Positions 24,892 to 37,490 of a stretch of 64,000 nucleotides of DNA are shown here, one piece after another. This DNA comes from Punica granatum (taxonomy: Eukaryota; Streptophyta; Magnoliopsida; Myrtales; Lythraceae). A program made the translations under genes and the position numbers. How positions within the stretch are numbered: the first letter of the stretch is position 1; each line of letters opens with the position of its first letter. The notes below the pieces were generated by a model, which had not been told where the DNA came from, ran no database searches, and saw nothing but the letters and a program-made list of their open reading frames with translations. The stretch lies in the NCBI RefSeq assembly GCF_007655135.1, contig NC_045134.1, forward strand, positions 3,430,982-3,494,981. Reading direction: 5' to 3'.

Positions 24892-25246
24892 CTCGTTCCC
24901 GATGAGCTGCTGCTCCAAGTATTCCAAGCAATGTTAGCGCGTCGTCAATTTTTTCATTAATTTAATTGGAATTGTTGACATATACTATCAATTGCGACAT
25001 CTGTTGTCACTAGCGATCCCAATAGGGGATGGAAGTTGCTGTCGAGGTCCCATCGGTCGAAATCGAAAAACTCCAAAATTTTGGGTTTCTTCAATTCTGA
25101 TCGGTGGCCTTGATGATAGCTACCACTCCCCTAGTTAGGATCATCGGCAACCAATTGGGTTGCTGATGACAATAGAGGTCATAATTGATAGTATAAGTCA
25201 ACAATTCTTGTTTAATGGATAAAGTGATATTGTGCTAACATTGATA

Positions 25247-28200
25247 CTAAATTGATAGTTTGTGTATTTCTAATTCAATAAAAAAATATATGCCACAATT
25301 GATGAAACCTGAAAAATTGGGATTTTTATAGGTAATTGACTCCAAATGTGTGTGTGTTGTGTGTATATATATTGACTCAAATTTTTGGGGCGGTGGTTGC
25401 TTTATCAGCATTACCCAATCAGAGCCGTCTTCTGTGGTGGGCCAGCCTTCATCTTTGTCTACCAGCGACGCGACACTGAAACGATATCGAGAACCGGAGC
25501 AAAATAAACATAAAGTTGATAGTTAGGATGATGGCATCGGAGATGGGAGGACTAAGAGGGGGACATATGTCAATTACTTATATCCTCCAGATCCCCCATC
25601 CAAAGATAAAAAGCCTTTTTAAAAAAAAAAAAAAAAATTACGTCAAGTAGAGCAACGCCTCCTTACCTGTCAATCTCTGGGGCAGAGCATGAGACCGTTA
25701 GCAAGGAAGGGAGCCCCTCAATTTCCGATGGGATATTTCGTAGACGATAGCAATACTGGATGTCCAACTTTTCCAACTTCTTCAGCTTCCTAATGGATCT
25801 GGGAATCGATTGGATAACACTACCTCTCATATTGATCACTTTCAGTTCCTGCAGATACTCAACTGTAGATGGAAGTCGAGTGATTCCTGACATCGAAATA
25901 TCCAGCACGGCCAGCGATTTCAGATACCTGATCGAATCTGGGAGCTCCGTTATTCCTCTACAGAAGTGTAAGGACAGATACTCGAGTTTCACCAGTCCTC
26001 CAATGGACTTAGGTAATTCGGCCATCTTTGACCATGACAGGTCCAACTTAGCCAGTGATTTTAGATATCCAAGTGAGTTTGGAGGTGTACCCCTTCCCAA
26101 ACTCACAGACAGGTGCTTAAGCCTGGAGAGTCTTCCGATGGAGTCCGGAAGTTTGAGAATATCTTGGAAGTTGCCTTTTGCTACCATGACTATCTCCTCG
26201 ACTCCATCCAAAGAACATATTTCTTCAGGAATGTCTCTGAGATAAGGACAGCCACTGGCGTTCAAGTACTTTAGGCATTTCAATGTTCCCACGGAATGGT
26301 CTATTTCCACCAGATTCATGCAATCTCGAAGTATTAGTCTCTCCAATTTCGTGCACACCGATAGGTCAGGCGTCTTGGTCAAGCGGTGGCAACTTCTGAG
26401 ATCTAGAACTTTCAACTCCTTGCACATCTGTAAAGCAACCGATTTCCATACTAAGTTAGGTAAGTGAAGATTAATCGGAAGAGAGTTCCAAGACAGAGTG
26501 CAGAAGTACTAAATGCACGAGCTAGTTTTACCCCGATTTGGCACCATCCTTTCCATGTTTCACTTATGAGACTTCCGGAGAGTTCAAGCACAACCAGATT
26601 CTTCAGATACAGATTAGTTCCCTGAAATATGTGAGGAAAACCATGCCAAGAAAGCCATATCAACTTGGGTAGGACATGCTCTAGATCTCCCGAAAAATTT
26701 GATCCATAGAGACTGAGAAATCTTAGATTCTTGAAACTCTTCAATTCCTGTTTCGTAAGGGCACAATCTTCAGAGTGTTCATTGTAGGGAAGGCTAAGCA
26801 TCTCGACGTATTTTTTGCCCTGTAAAAAGGAAGAGACGAGGGGTGAGAGAACAACCGTGGATAAAGAAACGTCTCTTCACAAAAAGTATGTTTACCTCTT
26901 CTTCCTTCAGCACCTTCAAAGCATCCTCTTGCATCCATATTCTACTGCAAGGCCTTCCTGGGTTCTTTGACCTCTCATCATGAACGATTTTTCTTCCAAG
27001 GTCCCGCAGCTGATCATGCATCGAGAACTTCTCATCTGCAAGTTTTATTAGGGACGCATCGACAAGCTCTTTCACTGCCAAATATGGTTCAAAGCCACAG
27101 GATTGCCACATGTAAATTGCTTTTGTTTTCTCCTCGTTAATGAAGAAACACGCGATATCAAGGAATATCTTCTTCGCTTCCCAGTCTAAGGCATCATAAC
27201 TTATCTTAAGCCTGTCTTGGACCTTCTTGGCCGGTATTTTCTGTAAGGTACCAATTAAATGATTCCAATGGACACGATCACGATGCTCGTAACTTGTCCG
27301 AAGTTGTGAACCTACTATTTCAAGAGCCAAGGGAAGCCCTCCCGTAATTCTGACGACTTCCTCTGAAAGGTCACAGAAGTCTTCAGGTGGATTCTCCTTC
27401 CCAAAGGCATGCCTGCTGAAAAGGAGGAGAGATTCTTCAAATTTCATCGGCTCTGCTTCCAATATCTCAACTCTTCCTCCCTCAAACACAGGAGCCTTTT
27501 TATTCCGGGAGGTGATGATTATCCTGCTTCCCTCTCCAAACCAACCAACCTCTCCTGCTAGTTTCCCGATTTGCTCCAGGTCGTATACATCATCAAGAAC
27601 AACTAGTACTTTCCTGCTCTGCAACTTTTTGCTGATCATCCAGATCCCATCGTTTTCGTCAGTGATGTCTGCTGATTTAACACCAAGATCTTGCAAGAGT
27701 TGTCTCTGCAAGTGTTCAATACCTTTGCGCTTGGTTGTTTCTCGCACGTCTAGAAGGAAGCAGCAGCCGTCGAAGTGATCACAGAGTCGGTTGAAAACAG
27801 CCTTGGCAAGTGTTGTCTTACCGATACCCCCCATTCCATGGATCCAGACCAACCGAACATCATGAGAGGACTTTAGATCCAACAAGCTTATAAGAGCATC
27901 TTGCTCATCAATCCTCTCAACTAGGCTCCCAGTCACATATTTTTTTTTCACTTTCAACTCCACCGAAACCTTCCTGACGAATTCCTTAGCAAATTCTGCA
28001 TGACTACCATTGATATACATGAATAAGAATTGTGTTTAGTACATATAATAGTAGAAAGTCTAAAAGGCCTGAAAACGATAAGCAGTTTGAAGAATGAAAA
28101 AGTTCAATAAGCCATTCACCCTTTATCCTTCAGTTCCCACCCCTTTATTTTTCCAGCTTCTCGAAGAGCCTTCTCCCACTGCTGCACTGTGTTGGGACTG

Positions 28201-28604
28201 AACTTCTCCCTGTGTATTGATAGAGCTTCAGTGTACAACTCCGTCTTAAGCTTGACATCATTGACGCTCACATCATAGAAAATGGGAAGGATCCTTTTAC
28301 TGCCGCTCGATTTCTCCTTGGACTCCACCATTTTTGCGAGCTCAATGAGGCACCACTTACTGCTAGCATAGGTCCTGGAGAAGATAGGCACGAAGATCCT
28401 GGAGTCCTCGATGGCTCTCAGGATCTCATCGCCTATATACTCGCCTTTACGGATCTCCTCATTGTCTCTGAAAACACGAATCCCGGCATCTACAAGAGCA
28501 TGGTAAAGGACATCCGTTAAACCCTGACGGGTGTCGGGTCCTCTGAAGTTCAGGAAGACCTGGTAAGATGTTGCCGGTGATGCTCTCTTCCTCTTCGGAG
28601 CCAT
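25247..28604 (-). CDS. TIR-NB-LRR immune receptor, TNL2
   Basis: Near-twin of TNL1 with the same exon plan: 28604-28120, 28003-26896, 26819-26532, 26427-25667 and 25475-25247, all in phase, about 956 residues. The TIR keeps SKWCLIEL with the catalytic Glu88. The NB-ARC has P-loop Lys224, KVLVVLDD, GLPLAL, FLDIACFF and an MHD motif shifted by one residue because of a one-codon deletion before KFSMHD. The last exon lacks the stop that ends TNL1 after QKF and reads on for about 44 codons of simple sequence, so the C terminus is uncertain. An in-frame ATG 36 codons upstream of MAPKRKR would add a hydrophobic leader (LFVLYYIIFIEKK); homology with TNL1 favours MAPKRKR. The promoter differs from TNL1 and TNL3 beyond about 28650. 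Confidence 0.87.
27816..27837 (-). promoter_or_regulatory. Candidate miR482/2118 target site in TNL2
   Basis: Same P-loop codons as the TNL1 site, with one base difference (T to G) from TNL1 on the plus strand. Inference only; degradome data would settle it. Confidence 0.35.
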
Positions 28605-28649
28605 CGTCTGATCTCTCTGTCTTTCCGTGGTCAAAGAAAGCACCCTGAA

Positions 28650-30180
28650 CAACCCTAATTTCTTCTCAATAAATATAATATAATATAAAACAAACAGATC
28701 CAAAAGAATCATCTTGCACGGCAATGTTCTGTGGTTGGTTCTGGCAAATAATTAATTAGTCATGTCACACTGTGTAAAAGAAAATTTGTCCGTACTTTTG
28801 TGTCGTCTTTTCATTATTATTATTGATATAAAGACAAACGAAACAAAAGAGGCAAAAAAAAAATCTCACAAGGAACAATTAAATTAAAAAATTATTAACT
28901 TTAGACGATAAGCATGTGTCAATGGAATAGAATGTTTTTGTGGTTTTATCTTAATCATTAATCATTTTATTGTATTTTATTGTTAAAATATATGAATCTT
29001 CCCATTTCTCTACAAACCTCGTTTGAAAGGAGCAGATTCATGTTACTGACTAAAGTTTGTGCCTTGGTCCCACGAAAAGTGTGAAATCTAGTCCCCGAGA
29101 AACTTATCCGTAGGATGACCTTTCTCTTTCATATTAGGGCATCTAATTTCCGCCGAAAGCGGTTCATCCTTCGTATGTTTGGTGCGAATTGACTCTTGCC
29201 CTTTGGTAGTGTAGAGTTATGGTTTTGGAATCAACAATTTACATAAGAGAACCGTAGAAAAGAAAGGTGTTGATTCCCCTTGAATGAAGAAAGAAAAAAG
29301 CTTTCTAATGTGTCAGGGCTTGTCCTTACTTTTTATAGATTGGCTGCTCGTGTCGAGAAAGTAATATTTTTTTTATGTATTTAGTGACATAATTTTACGT
29401 GATATTTTCATTACACATAAAATATTCTCCTTGGTACTCAGCCCACCGCACCTCTAACTTTCTATATGTAGATTGTCTCTGTTTTATCCTCGTTCTTATT
29501 TCCAATTGTGCACAAAATCAGCAGCAGTGCTCTCTGAGGACGTACAGTAAACCGTCATGCCAGGTGCAAAGGAGAAAAAATCTGTTATCGTCGAGAATTA
29601 TCTTTTCAAAAGAATTGTGTTAGTACTATTGCAGTTCAAATTGACGTAACAGGAAACTATATCTTAACTGAATAGTTTTAAGGGAGGGATGGGAATCAGG
29701 TCCGCTTTGACACGAACTGCAGGACATAATACAGAAAGAGTTCATAGCATAAAGAACAAGACTATGGCACTGCGCCGAAGAGAAAAGAATTTAACAAGTA
29801 TGATAAGCCTCACTTTCAAATGTTCACCAGTTTCCTATTTCTCTTGTTCTGTCCCAAAGATTATCAGTAGAATCTTCTTTCTTTTCCGTTTTCAGGATTA
29901 AACTGCACTTTTTTGCTGAGCCCATCAGAACAGTGATGTGTATGAGAAAGAAACTCCCCGCCCTAACCCTGCATGAGCTTTTGTTCCTCACTGCGGGGAC
30001 TGCTATACAACGTACTTGAGCATGTGGATCTAAAAACACCTTGCTTCACCATCTCGTGGCTGGCTGGCTCATACTTGATGACCGAAGAGATCTTTGCAGC
30101 TTACAATCGTCTCAAAGTGCAGGTGAAAATTCATCTTTCTCATCTGAAGAAGGGCCTGAACACTGCATATCTTCAATGCA
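28650..30180. other. TNL2 upstream region and gene-less spacer
   Basis: From about 28655 to 28770 the sequence matches 44755-44870, which in TNL3 lies about 1 kb upstream of the ATG, so about 0.9 kb of upstream DNA is missing here. Positions 28820-28920 match 17500-17600 upstream of TNL1. From 29000 to 30180 several short frames occur, including a plus-strand one at 29973-30197, but none resembles a known protein. Confidence 0.5.
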
Positions 30181-30432
30181 AGAGCTCCTGTAATTAACGA
30201 CTGATGATAATCTCTGAGCGGGGCCGAGTAGAAGGATTATTACGCATAATAATGGAGAAATCCACAGATAAGCATATGGAGGAGATCAGCTGACTTATAA
30301 GTTGACCATGAGCAAGCAGTAGGTTAACCCGACCACAGTCTTTACAATCAGCTCGTCTTAACACAAAAGCGACTTGCGTGCATGGGATTTGCTCACAAGG
30401 GCTGAACCGTGGTCCTGTTAACCTATATAAAT
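30180..30432 (-). mobile_element. LINE-derived fragments
   Basis: Positions 30215-30295 match 36520-36600 in the LINE tail, and 30340-30420 match 4050-4130. They are scraps without coding capacity, cut at the start of the LTR fragment at 30433. Confidence 0.45.
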
Positions 30433-30928
30433 ATTGTATGCATTGTATAAAATACTGTGTTGGTGAATTAATTGATAGACTAGGTTATGCTATTACTATC
30501 TATATAAATATTTGGGTTGTTAAAAGTATATTTATCACTTAATATTATTCATTTTGCTTTGGAATATAGTGCTCACTGAGATACAGCTCACACCCTGCAT
30601 ACATTTTTCCAGATAAGCTTCCGATTGCGCGGAGAAACCTCTTTTTGATATCGGGGATCAGCTTGGAGGACTAGGTAGGAACCTTAGTTATTTAATAGAT
30701 ATCCTTTCTGTATAGGATGGACTTTAGAATGTTATGACCTGAAGATTTTGTTTAGTTGTATCACTGATGTGAGAGCGAAAAAGAAATCTCCGGAAAAGTG
30801 TATATACCTATTAGAGTTGATGGATTAGTTATATACTTTGGAAATTTATGAGAAGTAAGTTTTTATGTGATAATGGATTCGGTGAAATTTAGGAAAAGCT
30901 CTATCGAAATTTCGGGTCGTGACAATTT

Positions 30929-30940
30929 TGGTATCAGAGC
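30929..30940 (+). other. Primer-binding site of the family-1 LTR element
   Basis: TGGTATCAGAGC four bases after the end of the left LTR (30924) is the standard sequence complementary to the 3' end of initiator methionine tRNA in plant LTR retrotransposons. Confidence 0.9.
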
Positions 30941-32383
30941 ATAGGTTAGGAGATCCTGTAGACTTAAGTTGAAGCTTGATCCCCGAGTAATTTTTGGATA
31001 ATTGTGGTGATTTTGCTAGCATTTCTTGAATTCTATGCTGGTTGATTAAGTTGTTTATGCTTTGAATCTGTTAGTAAATAAGCACGGGCTTACGTCTGCT
31101 TGTTGAAATTTACATTTGTATTGCACAATGGGAAAATTGATACTAAGCAGCTAAGGATTGAAATTATCATTAAATAATTAAGTTTTTCATATCAAGTTTT
31201 ACAGAGGTGCTTGTAATTTTTGAGCATATATATTTTGATTTAGTTTGTCCGAATATCATTTGGAACTCTGATTGAATTCAATATATGCTGTCATGTTTGT
31301 AATATGCTTTTTCCTTGGCAGTTAATTGTAATTTTCTTGTTTAGTTGTTATGTCAGTTATTCGATTAGTTTTGGTCTTAATTGCTCGATTTAATGATGAG
31401 TAAATTTTAATATTCTACTGACATATTAGCAAGATTTTTCCAAAGGTCGATGTTTACAAATTTCTTTGTGCTAAAGAATAAGCCAGGGGCTTAAGTATAC
31501 TTTTTAAAATCTATACATAATTATTAGAATACTATTAAGATTTAAGTAAAGGGAGGCACCTCAGGTTCCCCATAGTTTGAGTTCTCGCGGAATTAGCGTT
31601 ATGATCGGTTATTCTTCGAGCTTCAAACGAGTATTGAATTCAGTTAAGTATTAGGGTCAAGATTTCCTTCATTGGGACATTTCCTGGAGTATCAATTATT
31701 CAATATCATCTGTCATCCTGCGTTCTCTGGTTCTAGTAAATGGTGATTCCAGAATATTTTCTCCTTATATCTGCATTCAATTAGGGTTATGTTGCTGTGG
31801 GAATGATCTGACAGGATTGAGAAGATTGTTGCTCTGCTTACTGAACGGGATCTTACTTGGTTTCATCATTGATCCTGTGATTCTATTATTGCTTGGATTA
31901 ATATTATCAGTCTGACATCATCGTAAGAGTTCGATATGGGTTTCTGGTATCCTATATTTCCGCTATCGGCAATCCACTTTGGCATGGATAATTCTATTGG
32001 AAAAGCTATCAAGTTGAGACTGGCCAATTCTACCGTCAGCAGAGACATATATAAATCTCTTGATTTTCCAAGGTAGATTCAGGGTTTATTTCAGTTTATA
32101 TATACCCCAGCGACATGGAAGGACTTTTATTGATTAGGTTTGGACAGAATTTTCGGTGTTCGAACTCAGAAATCCTAGATTTGCTTTGGAACGGAGATTT
32201 GGATATTCTACCAGACTTGGGCTCAGATCATCTAAATTATTATAGTGGCTTAACGGAAGCTCGGTGACATATAAAGGTGTGTGGAAGAGTCAGTTCAGAG
32301 GAGATATGGGGACCTGAGGATGTTATAACCCTTAATCCTTTAACTTTTGGTATCGCATAAATAAATTTCGGGGACAAAATTTT

Positions 32384-32399
32384 TATTAGTGGAGGTGAT
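32384..32399 (+). other. Polypurine tract just before the right LTR
   Basis: TTATTAGTGGAGGTGA followed by TGTGAGACCC has the layout of a Gypsy polypurine tract, preceded by the common GGGGACAAAATTTT. The purine run itself is short. Confidence 0.5.
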
Positions 32400-32439
32400 T
32401 GTGAGACCCATCAGACTTTATTTTCAAACATATGCATAG

Positions 32440-32471
<32 letters not shown>

Positions 32472-34541
32472 CATGGAAGGTACTTTTATGTGGTGGTACC
32501 GTGAGATTTCATTTTCAAACATATGTATGTATGTGTGTGTATATATATATATATATCATTCATGTAATGTACTTTTGTGGTTATTAAAAAAAAAACAAAA
32601 AGAAGAAGGTGTGGTGCCATGGACCCCACGTGGGCCAACCTTTCTTCTCTTCTTTCCCAGCGCACTCCATTTCCACCGCCATTACTTTTTCAATTTCAAT
32701 TGCTTTTCCTTCTTTCTTCTTTCTTCTTTCCTGCGTTTCTCTGCTTTCTTTTCCTGGGTTGGGCTCGAAGTAGGAAACAGGGGAAAACAGAGGGTGAGAG
32801 AGAGAGAGAGAGAGAACAAGAGAATAAACGAAGGAGGAGAAGGCCGAGCTTCGGGATCGGTTGGTAAGTTGGTATTCTATAATCTTAGCATAAGTATTTA
32901 CCGAATTAAGTGGAGTCTAAGTCTCTTACTTTCTTATTCGATTGAATTCAGTTTCGCTTTGAGTTGAAGGAGTTAGAGTGGATGAATTTACTTAAGTTTA
33001 TAGGGATTAATGGAGAATCTAATTCGTGTATTGATTTTATGTTTAATTATCTTATCTTGATATGTTGATTGGATGAAAGATGGATGTATCTATATGTTTG
33101 GCTTAGTTTAATTTGGCTTGAGGAAGAAGTTAGACTAAATGAGATTATTATGCTTTATAGGGGCAAATGGAAGATTAAGTTTATATGTTAAATTTTAATT
33201 GAAAGCCGTAATTGACGTAATTGGTTGGGTAAAAGATAGATATATCTATGGATTTAGCTCTAGTTAATTTGTCTTGAGTTGAAGGAATTAGATTAGATGA
33301 GAGTATTGATGCTTTCGACATAGATTATTGAGTTTAGAGTTTTGAGACACCATTTTATTCAATTGTGTCTTTTCCTCGGTGAATTGAAGAGTGTGGTACA
33401 ATTGAATTGCTAAATTGAGGAAATTAAAAGTGGAATTCAAAACAAAAGTATATGTAATTTCATTAGAAAAACTTGGGAGAATTGAATAGTTAGCTATTAG
33501 AGTGAACTGGCGAGTTATTTCTTGTTGAGGCCAAAAGGGTGTTGTTCGGTACCTTATTATTATGAACGAATTATTGGTAAAGGAATATGATTATTTACAC
33601 TATTCTTGTGCTTATAACCTTATTAGTATTCACGTATGAGAATTTATAGGAACTTGTCTCATTAGTGATAATAAAAAGAAAGATGTCAAGTAGGAGACCT
33701 ATAATTAATTCTTTTCATTGATCTAAGTGCCGTTATCTGAGCTAGTTTGATTTTGATATTTATTTTTAAGTATGATGAGATTATTTTCTTTGGATATTTA
33801 AGATATGTGGGCTGATTTAGTGAATTGAATTGCTACCTTCATATATACACACGTTATGACGAATTATAATCTTCATAAATTGCCTAGAGTAAGAATCTAA
33901 TAATAAGAATTTTGTTGTTGTCTTATATTGAGTGTTGGATTACTAGTGCTATTGTTGTGTTTATATCTTAGTTTCGTTGATCCTCCAAGGCCATTGCAAG
34001 GCGATTTAGTATGAGAATTAGTGGAGAATATGATTGTTAGGCATAACTTGTTTTTCAAGCTATACTCATGATTGATAGGAGTTGAGGACATTGATTGTGC
34101 ACCCTCAAGGTTAGGTTTGGAGAAATATTTTTGGTTATTCGGTGAGTACTTCATTCCATTGTGAAATGATATATATAATTATAGTATGTTATATGAATAC
34201 TCTATTTCCTTGTGACATTATGTGTTATAATTATATAAATTATTTAAGACGAATATAGTGGTAGTTAGATTAAAGAATCGGTCTTGCAATGTTGTGGGAA
34301 AGGATATGAGAAATATGGCCTTTTATGTTTCACCTTGATTTGGGATATGCAGTGTGATTGAGTATGTGGCTTGCGTAAGAAAAATATGATGATAATGTGA
34401 TTCAATTGGAAAATGATTGTGGTTGTGTTTGTGTATACGGAACTGTGATAATTTGGGAATAACGATTTGATGTGGGCTTATGATGTGTGATGGCATGACT
34501 GCAGTTGACTGTGCTTGTGATTGTTGTTTGACTATAGCCAT

Positions 34542-34735
34542 GGGACCGCTGGACCCGGCGGATTACAAAATGGGCCAGATCGGCCGCTGGACCCGGCGGA
34601 ATACAAATAGGGGCCTGATCGGCCGCTGGACCCGACGGAATATAAACAGGGGCCTGATCGGCCGCTGGACCCGGCGGAATAGAAAAAGGGACTTGATCGG
34701 CCGCTAAGACCCGGCGGAATACAAATTGAGGTCAA
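34542..34735 (+). repeat. GC-rich minisatellite in the right LTR, five units of about 40 bp
   Basis: Five tandem units built on GATCGGCCGCTGGACCCGGC and GGAATACAAA. Same position in the LTR as the four-unit array at 7028-7195, but with a changed core, so copy number and sequence evolve fast within the family. Confidence 0.85.
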
Positions 34736-35586
34736 CTTTTACCGCCAGAGGTTAATAGGCGGCCCCCGCTTATGAGATATGAATATGGGGAGTTAAGGAT
34801 GATATGAGTAAGATATGCGGGGTCACGGTACCGTCACAACTCTGTTGCGAGGGAATGCAACCCTATGGCTATATTGATTTAGTTGTGTTGTATATTGCTT
34901 GTTTGGGTTCGATTGCTGTAAATGTGATGATTATTGCGATTGTCTGAATTATTCTGTGGAAGTCTTGTGGTTTGGTTTGCTAATTGATTTAATTGGGTTA
35001 TGAATGCAAGGTGATGTTGAGTCAAGGGTTAATTCTGATAATAGTTTTATATGTTATAGAGGCAATTGATTGTTTGGAATAAGATTAGTAATCAGTTGTA
35101 TGCATTGTATAAAATACTGTGTTGGTGAATTAATTGATAAACTAGGTTATGCTATTACTATCTATATAAATATTTGGGTTGTTAAAAGTATATTTATCAC
35201 TTAATATTATTCATTTTGCTTTGGAATATAGTGCTCACTGAGATGCAGCTCACACTTTGCATACATTTTTCCAGATAAGCTTCCGATTGCGCGGAGAAAC
35301 CTCTTTTTGATATCGGGGATCAGCTTGGAGGACTAGGTAGGAATCTTAGTTATTTAATAGATATCCTTTCTGTATAGGATGGACTTTAGAATGTTATGAC
35401 CTGAAGATTTTGTTTAGTTGTATCACTGATGTGAGAGCGAAAAAGAAATCTCCGGAAAAGTGTATATACCTATTAGAGTTGATGGATTAGTTATATACTT
35501 TGGAAATTTATGAGAAGTAAGTTTTTATGTGATAATGGATTCGGTGAAATTTAGGAAAAGCTCTATCGAAATTTCGGGTCGTGACA

Positions 35587-36690
35587 TATATCAAGAGGGT
35601 TAAACATGTGATTGGCTATAATAGAATTTACAATTTTGTGAAAGAGTCGTGGGTAAACACAGAGCTTTGCTTTCACATCTGCAAAAATCTTCCGAACTAT
35701 AGCCTCTGGAAATGAGCTTTGCCTTTGATAAATCCTTGTGTTCTTCTCACGCCATATGCAGTATATGTAGTGAGTCAATAGAAGCTTTAAACAAATTACA
35801 TCGAGTTTCTTGCCCCGAAGAGAAGAAATTCAACAAAATTCCGTATTCCAACTCACCAAATTACGGCGCAGGCCAACTCGAGCCAACAAACTTCTCCAAA
35901 TTTCCTGGGTGACTGGACATTCAAAAAAGAGATGTTCGCGAGTTTCCCACTCTGAGTTGCAGAATTGGCATTCAACTGACGCAATCTGAATCCCCCATGT
36001 TGATAGTCGGTTCTTTGTAGCTAATCTATTATGAACACGGAGCCAACTGATGAAAGAAGATCGCGGGAGCTGTCCATCGAACCAAATCGCATTACTCCAT
36101 TCCAATGTCGGGCTTCTGACTCGTAAACACTCCAGGCATTAGCAGTGGAGAACTGCCCATATTTGTGAGGGGTCCATAAGACTGTATCATGATTGGAAAG
36201 ATCAAGAGCTGCAGCTAGGTCCCGGATCAAAGCGGCTTGTGGGTCCGAGCTCCGCTGCCAGTGCCATTGTCCTTACGAAAGAACTGCGCTAACTTTTGCA
36301 TGTTCACTGAGGGTAGGGAAACATTGTAGTCCTCGACAACAAAATTTAATCAATGGGCCAACTGGTAACCAGGCATCATACCAAAAAGATATAGTAATAC
36401 CTGAACCAACTCTGTAGCTAGTATAAGGGGAAATAAGTGCTCTCAGCTGCATTAGCTTCCTCCAGTTCCAGGAGCAGTCTCCAGGAATCCGTAAAGACCA
36501 AATACTGCGACCCTTTGTATAATAATCCAGGAGCAGAAGGATTATTATGCATAATAATGGAGAAATCCGCAGATAAGCATATGGAGGAGATCGAGCTGAT
36601 CCAACAGTGAACCCGAGAATCAAGAGATGTCGAGGAGCCCATTTGCTCCATGACTTCTTGTAAATTAAGCCAGGTGCCTTAGTCACTATA
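35587..36690 (-). mobile_element. LINE (non-LTR retrotransposon) ORF2 C-terminal tail, degenerate
   Basis: On the minus strand successive frames, interrupted by frameshifts, read: a pre-zinc region (WNWRKLMQLRAL, then FWYDAWLP) at about 36500-36330; VLWTPHKYGQFSTANAW near 36190-36130; the zf-RVT domain (RLATKNRLSTWGI, then C-x2-C and ETREHLFFECPV with H/C ligands) at 36105-35830; and the final IWREKNTRIYQRQ segment at 35778-35590. This is the standard end of plant L1-type ORF2. The reverse transcriptase and endonuclease parts are absent. The LTR element ending at 35586 lies directly at its 3' side. Confidence 0.85.
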
Positions 36691-37490
36691 CCGGCTGCTG
36701 TTCTCGACAGTGTAAGTGGTGATCATATCAGGTCTCCAGAGGTGCCATAAAGCCGGAATTGGGCCCATAATTTGGAAGGTCAATTTGCTGCATGAGGCTT
36801 GTAACAGATTATGCTTAAATGAATTTATGGAGTAACTTTTAATTGATTCCGCTCGTCTGCAAATTACTCTTATTAGCCTCGTCATTTCATTGTTAATTAA
36901 CAGGGTTGTATCAGATCTCAGCATGAAGCCATCAGTAACAGGATTCGAGCCCATCTTGACACCACAGAGAATAACTGAACAGGGTCAGCGGCCAAGATTT
37001 AGGCTGAGAAATTCTTTTGGCATAAATTACTCGAATCAATGGAAAACGTCTCCCATCAACTAGAAAAGCAAAGCTTTAATTTTCAGAAAATGACTCGCCC
37101 AACGTGATGTTTGCCGATATCCTTCTCGTGTAATCAATATTAACTCATCTAACAAATTAAAAAAGGGATGGACAATGCCACAAAAACCAGTATATATATC
37201 TAGCATTCCAGATATATGATTTTGTAAGTAAAACCTTCCACCAAATTGGGACGACAGAACCCTCGCTTCATCCCCTTCTTTTTCACCTAGGTAGCGGTCA
37301 TGTTACCATTAGCAAAATCCATAAAATTAAATCCGATGTCAGCAAACAGAACGGCCTATCTATCTCAAAGAACATCTCTATTAAAGTTCCAGGCAAATTG
37401 CAAGTAAACAACATTACTTCTCTGCGATTCAAGCAATCTTCTACTCCCGCTTCTTTTTCCTCGTGCCCTTCTCTTTGTCGGAGGAACCTC
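36690..37490. repeat. Duplicated spacer with dispersed module (partner 44870-45330)
   Basis: Positions 36850-37350 align closely with 44860-45340. The module copy lies at 36878-36955, and 36852-36900 is the paralogous empty site of the solo LTR at 4477-8140. No gene. Confidence 0.75.

Larger units (their letters stand above)
30433..35586 (+). mobile_element. Internally deleted LTR retrotransposon, family 1
   Basis: The left end (30433-30924) is the last 492 bp of a family-1 LTR, the internal region is 30925-32399, and the right LTR is complete at 32400-35586 (3187 bp, TGTGAGACCC to GGGTCGTGACA). Over the shared 490 bp the two LTR ends differ at only about five positions by eye, so the insertion is recent. 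The internal 1.5 kb has no gag or pol; a short frame near 32255-32340 (EEIWGPEDVI) resembles the chromodomain-like tail of Gypsy integrases. The right LTR abuts a LINE tail. A target duplication cannot be tested because the left LTR is truncated. Confidence 0.88.

Noticed and set aside
28602..28712. Hydrophobic N-terminal extension of TNL2 as a true membrane anchor like that of TNL3
   Set aside because: The sequence is unrelated to the TNL3 first exon and arises from promoter DNA brought close by a deletion; kept only as an alternative start.
29973..30197. Plus-strand frame of 74 codons as a small gene
   Set aside because: No family resemblance, no support from a second copy, next to transposon scraps.
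30929..30940. tRNA-like sequence
   Set aside because: It is only the 12-base primer-binding site after an LTR end; no cloverleaf follows.
32473..32967. 164-codon plus-strand frame
   Set aside because: Lies within the LTR at 32400-35586, low complexity, not conserved in the solo LTR at 4477-8140.
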